Part shown: piece after piece, positions 58,470 to 64,000 of the stretch
Numbering within the stretch: the first letter of the stretch is position 1
How the letters are laid out: each line of letters opens with the position of its first letter
NCBI RefSeq assembly: GCF_958979055.1
Contig: NC_084897.1
Coordinates: 21,305,628-21,369,627, forward strand
Length of the DNA: 64,000 bases
Direction of reading: 5' to 3'
Source: Alnus glutinosa
Lineage: Eukaryota; Streptophyta; Magnoliopsida; Fagales; Betulaceae
Program-made: the position numbers and the translations under genes
The notes under the pieces: model-generated
The model's input: only the letters and a program-made list of their open reading frames with translations
Database searches by the model: none
Told to the model about the DNA's origin: nothing

Positions 58470-59067
58470 CTCACAACTTAACCGGGATTTCTTATGGGGT
58501 GGGCTAGGTAAAGAGTTCAAATTTCACCTGGTAAGTTGGTCCAAGGTTTGTTCTCTGATTTTTTAGGGAGGGTTAGGGGTTCGGAACTTGATGATGTTTA
58601 ATTGTGCTCTTTTAAGTAAATGGCTATGATGCTATATGCACGAGAGTGAAGCTTGGTGGAGAGTTGTCGTGGATTCTAAATTTGGAAATTCGTGGAGTGA
58701 GTGAGTGATGTTATAATGAGCCTCTTGGGTCGTATGGGGTAGGGTTATGAAGAATATCAGGAGGGGTTGGTGGATGTTTTCTAGTGATATTAGATTTGAA
58801 GTGGGAGATGGCTTCAAGATTTGATTATGGCATAATATGTGGTGTGGGGATAAGGCCTTTAAGGAAGCTTTTCCAGATTTATATAGTATTGCTTGTGTGA
58901 AAGATGCTTTCGTAGCAATTCATTTAGAGCTTTCTAGTGGCTCATATCAGCGAAACGTTAAAGTTTATTAGAGTGGCTCATGATTAGGAGGTGGATATCT
59001 TTGACTCGTTTTTCAATTTTTTTACTCCTTGAGGGTAAGACACAGAGGCGAAGACAAGCTTTGTTGC

Positions 59068-59098
<31 letters not shown>

Positions 59099-59531
59099 AA
59101 AAAGAAAAAGAGAAAAAAAGAAAAAGGGGTTGTTGGATGTTAGATCCTTCTACAGTGTTCTCGTTCGTAAGGATGATACTACATTCCCTTGGAAGAGTAT
59201 TTAGCGGAATAAGGCCCTTTGAGAGTGACTTTCTTTGCTTTGTCAGCCGCACTAGGGAAGATCCTTACCATGGAATATGTGGAGGGACGGAGAGTCTTTG
59301 GACCATCTTCTTCTCCATTGTGAGGTGTTTTGGGAGCTTAAGTCTTTTTTCTTCAGTACTCTTTACGTTTGGACATCTACATTTGTCTTTCCCAACGTGC
59401 TTAGTTTTTATGATTTTTTTTCTTTTTTTCCTTCTAGGTAGGTGTTTCTATTGTATACTTCATGTATACCTGGGTTGTGCTTTTCTCTTTTTAATGACAT
59501 TTCAATTACGTATAAAAAAAAAAAAAAAAAA
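58470..59531 (+). mobile_element. 5'-truncated LINE with poly(A) tail in intron
   Basis: Plus-strand pieces read [84 protein letters not shown] and GLLDVRSFYSVL. This is the C-terminal (post-reverse-transcriptase, zf-RVT) part of plant L1 ORF2. Stops and frame changes are present. A 22-base C run plus A run (59067-59105) has grown inside it. The tail ends ATTACGTATAAAAAAAAAAA near 59531. It lies in the same orientation as the host gene. Confidence 0.8.
59067..59105. repeat. poly(C)22-poly(A) tract
   Basis: 22 C followed by 17 A with one further A-rich part. It is a rare long C homopolymer in plant DNA and could be an unstable or assembly-sensitive spot. Confidence 0.9.
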
Positions 59532-59777
59532 TTTGAACCTGCTAGATAACCATTGGGACATTGTGCTTCCCATTTCAATTCCATTACACATCTATGTAGT
59601 ATTTTTGCTTGTTTTCTGGTTTCAAAACTATTGGTTTGTGGTCAGTCCAAGTTATATTATACATCTGCTGCATTTGTATTTGAGCGCATCATTCATATTC
59701 CAGTTTTCTCTCTTAGAAGTTCCAACTGTCAGTTTTCGATTCACCAGTCCCATCTTTCTTTGTTTTATGTTTAGCAG

Positions 59778-62700
59778 ATGGAATCAGTTCATCTGGATCA
59801 TGATGGTAATTGCATTGAAGAAACATCTGATAAGCAGTTATTTCCTCCAAGCTCTCCAGATAGAATTGATATATTTGGAGATCCACAGGTGAATACAAGG
59901 GTTGGTGATGATTACCAAGCAGAAATTCCTTCCTTGATGACAGAATTTAAGCGTCTTCAGCTTCTAATGAACCCTGCTGATTCAGGAGTTGTGGTTGATG
60001 TGTCCCAGTTCTTTTTAATGGGTTTACCCATCCCAATCATATGGGTCCAGGAAGTGGATGGCATTGAAAATGAAACACGGGGATTTCTTAATAATCATGA
60101 TGAGGCAGTTAACCCAAATGTTGAATTGAGAAGCAGAACAAAGATACGTATTAAGTTGAAGAGGAAAGGTTCAGCAATCAATCTTGAACCCTTGGCTGTT
60201 GGGTTGGACCATGAAAAGGAATTAAGAACTGCAAATGTTGGAAATATTGTGGCAGGGAAAACAAGCTTAGCTGGACTACATAAAAGCAAAAGATACTGTC
60301 CAGTTCCAGGTTGTAAATGTGACCCCTGGAGTGATGCTGAAGTGAAGAGTTTCATCCTTGGTTTATATATATTTGGGAAGAATTTCGTTTCAATCAAGAG
60401 GTTTCTAGAGAACAAAGAGATGGGGGAAATACTGTCATTCTACTATGGGGAATTTTATAGGACTGATCACTACCGTAGATGGTCAGACTCCAGGAAGGTC
60501 AGAAGTAGGAAATGTATAACAGGACGGAAAGTATTTTCAGGATGGAGGCTACAGGAGTTGGTATCTCGTTTGCTTCCCAATGTCCCAGAGGAATTTCAAA
60601 GTACTTTGCTGGAGGTACTTCAAGTTCTCTTCTATGTTTGTGATTGATCTTTTTGTTTCAATTATAAGAATTATTTGGTCAATGAGATACAATGTTAAAA
60701 TGTTTAGTAAGTTGTTATTAAACGGAACTCATAACTTTTTTTTTTAATATATATATATATTTTTTAATTTGGGAAATATTATTTTCACTACAGCAGCACA
60801 ACATGTGCACAACACCTCCTCACATGAGGGTGGGACCCACACATTGGGCCCCACCCTCATGTGAGGGAGTGTTGTGCACATGTTGTGCTGCTGTAGTGCA
60901 GTAATCAAGGCCCTTTTAATTTTGCAATGAGCTTAAAAGGCTTCATTCTGTGTGAAATATTTACAAAATTAACCAGCTTTGTTATCATTTAGTGCTAAAT
61001 GCATGTCATCTCTTAGTCCTATATAGTTTCAGTTAATGCACTAGATTTACCTATTGGTTTTCTTTGTATTACTCTTTCTGCAACTGGATATAAAAAAAAG
61101 AAAAAAAAAAGAAAAGTACTACTGTGTTTTGATAATACAGTGGATAACTTAGTGCAGGACTTTTGTCTGGAAAATTTTTCTCATCTGTTCAATTACTTTT
61201 AATGCATAAAATAGCAACGCAAAATAAATAAGATGAATTCAAAACTGTAGACAAAGTAGAAAATTTATAAAATAAACAAGATAAATGCAATTATAGATGA
61301 ATATATATATACTGATTAGCAATGAGTTAAATAATTTTACATCCTTTGTCCAAAAATTATCTTTCATTATAGAAATTCTTTTTGTTATAATTAGTTATGA
61401 AAGTTGCCTGAGAAAGTTTTGTGTCGTCTTTGGGGATCCAGGTTGCAGATTTACCTCAAAAAGGGGTCTCATGATTAGGTTGCCAGTTCAAAAGGGGTCT
61501 AGATTATGATAATAGCAACTTTCAAATCAAATCGTACACGAGAATAAGAATATATAAATAAACGGAATTGAAATATGAAGTGTGAGACTGTAAAGGAGGG
61601 ATTACGTTCTTAGCTTTGGCACAGAGATAACTTCTTGGTATGGGAGGACTAGCAAGATGGCTGTGTTCACTGATGGCTGATTAAGTGTAATTTTTTACTG
61701 AAGTTCCATCTAAACAGGCCCTTTTTTTTTGGTGGGGGGGGGGGGGGGGGGGGGGGGGGAGGGAGGGCTTGTTAATTATAAGTGAGGGGATCTGAATTTG
61801 ATGAGATAGCATCATCCTTTATGTATAAGGATAAATGTCGTTTGGAATCCTATATTGCTGAAGTTAGGAAAGAAATCCATGACATGATGAGATAGCATCT
61901 GCATTTGGAACCTCATCATATATATTAGACATTAATTTCATCCTCTTATTAATCTGTGGTTGGTTTCTCAAATGGCGATACACCTTTTCCTAACCTGATG
62001 GTTCCTAGAAAATAAAAGCTTTCCCAAAATTTGTAATTAGGAATCCTCTTGGGTAACCATAATATGCTGTTTACCTCTTGGGTATTCATTTATGATCGGA
62101 TTATTAGAAAAGAATATTTGGATCTTTGTTGCAGATGGAATGCTTTCCTAATTACTGTCCTTAGACCTAGTCGTGTGTGGCTAAACACTTCAAATTTGTT
62201 TGACAGAGAACTATTATTTCCTTCAATCCTCATTTTTTGCTTGTGATCTGTAGGGATCTAAGTCATTTGCAGAGGGAAGAACTTCACTAGAAGAATATGT
62301 ATCCTCTTTGAAGTCAACTGTTGGCATTCACGTTCTTGTGGAAGCTGTTGGCATTGGTAAGGGTAAGGATGATCTCACGGGACTTGCCATGGAGCCTGGA
62401 AAGACGAATCAAACATTTCAAGTTTGTCCTAACCTACCAACTGGCAAAGCTTGCTCCTCTCTTACACCAAGTGACATAATAAAGTTCTTGACTGGAGGCT
62501 TCCGGTTGAGCAAAGCCCGGTGTAATGATATTTTCTGGGAAGCCGTTTGGCCCCGTTTGCTCGCAAGAGGATGGCATTCCGAGCAACCTAAGAATCAGGG
62601 TTATGTGAGTTCTAAACATTACCTGGTTTTTCTTATTCCTGGTGTTAAGAAGTTCTCAAGGAGGAAACTTGTGAAGGGTGACCACTACTTTGATTCTGTC

Positions 62701-64000
62701 AGAGATGTTTTGAGCAAAGTGGCATTTGAACCAAAACTACTTGAGCTTGAAGCTGAAGGAGCTACACTCCAGAGCTGCAATGAGAATGGGTGGGTTCCAG
62801 AAGTGACATCAGACCCAGATGATCCATCCAATCATCAGCGCCATTGTTACCTTAAACCCCGAGTTACTTCTTGCAATCCAAATCTTATGAAGTTCACAGT
62901 TGTTGATACTAGTTCAGTCCATGGGGGAAAATTATCTAATGTGAGAGAACTGAGATGTTTACCAGTTGAATCTACAATTACTTCCAATCTCTCCAATCAT
63001 TTGAAAGATAATGAAGGGAAATTCTTTAAGAATTCACTGGATGAGTTTAAGTTATATGCTTCTGATAGGCCAATGAATGTTGAAAAGAACACAAACAAGC
63101 TCAACCACAGTACGGGCACATTTGATACAAGTGGTCCAAATGGTTTGAAGTTCACTGTTGTTGATACCAGTTTGCGCCATGGAGAAAAATCATCCAAGGT
63201 GAGAGAAACTAGATATTTGCCAGTTGAACTTAAAAGTACTTCCAAGCTTACTAGTCTTTTGAGAGAAACTGAAGGGACCTCCTCCGAGGATTCACTGGGT
63301 GAGCACGAGCTGGATGCCGCTGACATTTTGTTGGACAGGGAAAAGAATATTATATCTGATAGTGATGACACAAACCAAAAGGAAATAATTAATAACTCAG
63401 ATTCTACTGCAAACAAAATCATGGAGGGCCACCAGGATGAGAAGGCCACTAAGTCTGATGACAGGCAACTGAAGATGACTATCAAGCACCAGTTTAGTCG
63501 GAGAGTAAAATCTGGCCATTCAAATTATGAAGCTCCTGTCAGCAAAAGGCGAAAATTAACTGTTTGTGCTAAGGGAAAGAGAGACCGCATTGTTAAGGAC
63601 TTCTCGGAAGGCTTGGAATCGAAGGAAGCGGGACTTTTTATGGCATTAAACTCACCAGATGCAGGCAAGAATGTCAGTTCTCAAGTGGTTCCTCAAGGGA
63701 AAGTATCAATTATTTCTTCATCTAAAGGCAGTCCAGATGAGGAGAGTGGGGGAGGCATTCTCATTGGAAATTCCTCTGGCATGGACTTGTCCTATGGGGA
63801 AAATGAGAAACATCAACCCCCGCCATCACTTGACCTGAACCTAACCCAGGTTCCACTGAAGTCTGAAGAAACGGGTGACGTGTTAATAATGGAGGTCAAA
63901 GACAACCAGGTTATAAATGGAGACGGTTCATGCTCTCCATCTAATAAAATGGATCTGGTTCCTGACACATTGAGAACCTCTATAGATGCGGGCACTGCTG
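59778..64000 (+). CDS. SANT-domain nuclear protein, partial (right edge)
   Basis: Exon 59778-60614 (279 codons, ATG right after a TTTAGCAG acceptor) joins in phase to exon 62254-64000 and beyond. It starts MESVHLDHDGNCIEETSD. An N-terminal conserved part holds DVSQFFLMGLPIPIIWV, and a basic stretch holds RSRTKIRIKLKRKG. Next is a CPVPGCKCDPWSDAEVKSFI segment entering a SANT/Myb-like three-helix domain (GLYIFGKNFVSIKRFLENKE, ILSFYYGEFYR; about residues 180-240). Exon 3 continues with GRTSLEEYVSSLKSTVGIHV, CSSLTPSDIIKFLTGGFRLS and KHYLVFLIPGVKKFSRRKLV. A long Ser/Asp/Lys-rich tail then holds SKRRKLTV and LDLNLTQ, an EAR-like LxLxL motif. Order and text match the plant SANT family of At1g09050/At2g47820 type, probably chromatin or transcription linked. 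Biochemical role unknown. Confidence 0.8.
60786..60898. repeat. foldback MITE, family B copy 2, near-perfect palindrome
   Basis: CACTACAGCAGCACAACATG, TGCACAAC and CCTCACATGAGGGTGGG are mirrored by CCCACCCTCATGTGAGG, GTTGTGCACATGTTGTGCTG and CTGTAGTG. The arms are about 52 bases around an ACCCACACATTGGG-type loop. Same family as 42352-42487. Confidence 0.9.
61734..61759. repeat. poly(G) tract, about 25 G
   Basis: Preceded by nine T and GGT and followed by AGGGAGGG. Such a run can form a G-quadruplex. Confidence 0.92.

Larger units (their letters stand above)
56888..59777 (+). other. first intron of SANT gene
   Basis: 2.9 kb ending at TTTAGCAG/ATGG. It contains a SINE-like repeat (57735-57955), a (CT)n tract, a 26-bp direct repeat (AAGGTCATTTAACCCTTCCT, then CACAAG, at 58372 and 58440) and a LINE fragment. 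Confidence 0.5.
60615..62253 (+). other. intron 2 of SANT gene
   Basis: Donor GAG/GTACTTC, acceptor TGATCTGTAG. It contains a (TA)n run at 60747-60760, the foldback MITE at 60786-60898 and a G run at 61734-61759. No other coding sequence. Confidence 0.75.

Noticed and set aside
59029..59892. A 287-codon open frame that overlaps the start of the SANT gene
   Set aside because: It runs through poly(C), poly(A) and LINE tail sequence and then passes the true exon in another frame.

Overview
This window is nuclear DNA of a flowering plant, most likely a woody eudicot. The genes are spliced, AT-rich introns are common, plant-only families occur (NF-YB, RICESLEEPER-type hAT, DUF4283 LINE), and about half of the sequence is layered mobile DNA. 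No bacterial, organellar or viral gene block was seen. The species cannot be fixed from the sequence alone.

Layout. 1-9 kb (minus strand): the first exon of an unidentified gene that leaves the window on the left, a broken ZED1-like kinase fragment, an RNase H scrap, and a cullin-1-like gene (5214-8613). Its first six exons are clean cullin N-terminus; its later exons are not recognisably cullin. 9-13.4 kb: nested inverted-repeat elements and a GC-richer block of degenerate repeats. 13.4-20.1 kb: a nearly full-length but mutated L1-type LINE. 21.5-24.9 kb (plus): an intact 14-exon cyclin H gene. 26.9-29.5 kb (plus): a small three-exon gene with a plastid-like N-terminus. 29.9-34.2 kb: MITEs, a solo-LTR-like copy, and a short non-autonomous LTR retrotransposon inserted in a MITE. 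35.9-36.3 kb (minus): an intronless NF-YB gene. 36.4-42.5 kb: MITEs and a CACTA element.

43.1-47.3 kb is the most unusual locus. A Mutator-like element with about 190-bp terminal inverted repeats and a 9-bp target duplication carries a piece of an AAA-ATPase gene. That piece was then split by a CACTA element (3-bp target duplication), which itself carries two exons of a COG3 (Golgi tethering) gene. 49.0-50.4 kb (minus): an intact membrane-anchored methyltransferase. 51.7-55.1 kb: hAT, LINE, MITE and LTR remnants, plus a duplicated copy of the presumed leader of the last gene. 56.5-64 kb (plus): a large SANT-domain nuclear protein gene that runs off the right edge; a 5'-truncated LINE sits in its first intron.

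The host genes do not form a pathway. They are ordinary single genes (CDK-activating kinase cyclin, NF-Y subunit, methyltransferase, SANT protein) separated by transposon layers. Exon boundaries were read by hand from splice signals and reading-frame continuity, without alignment or transcript data.
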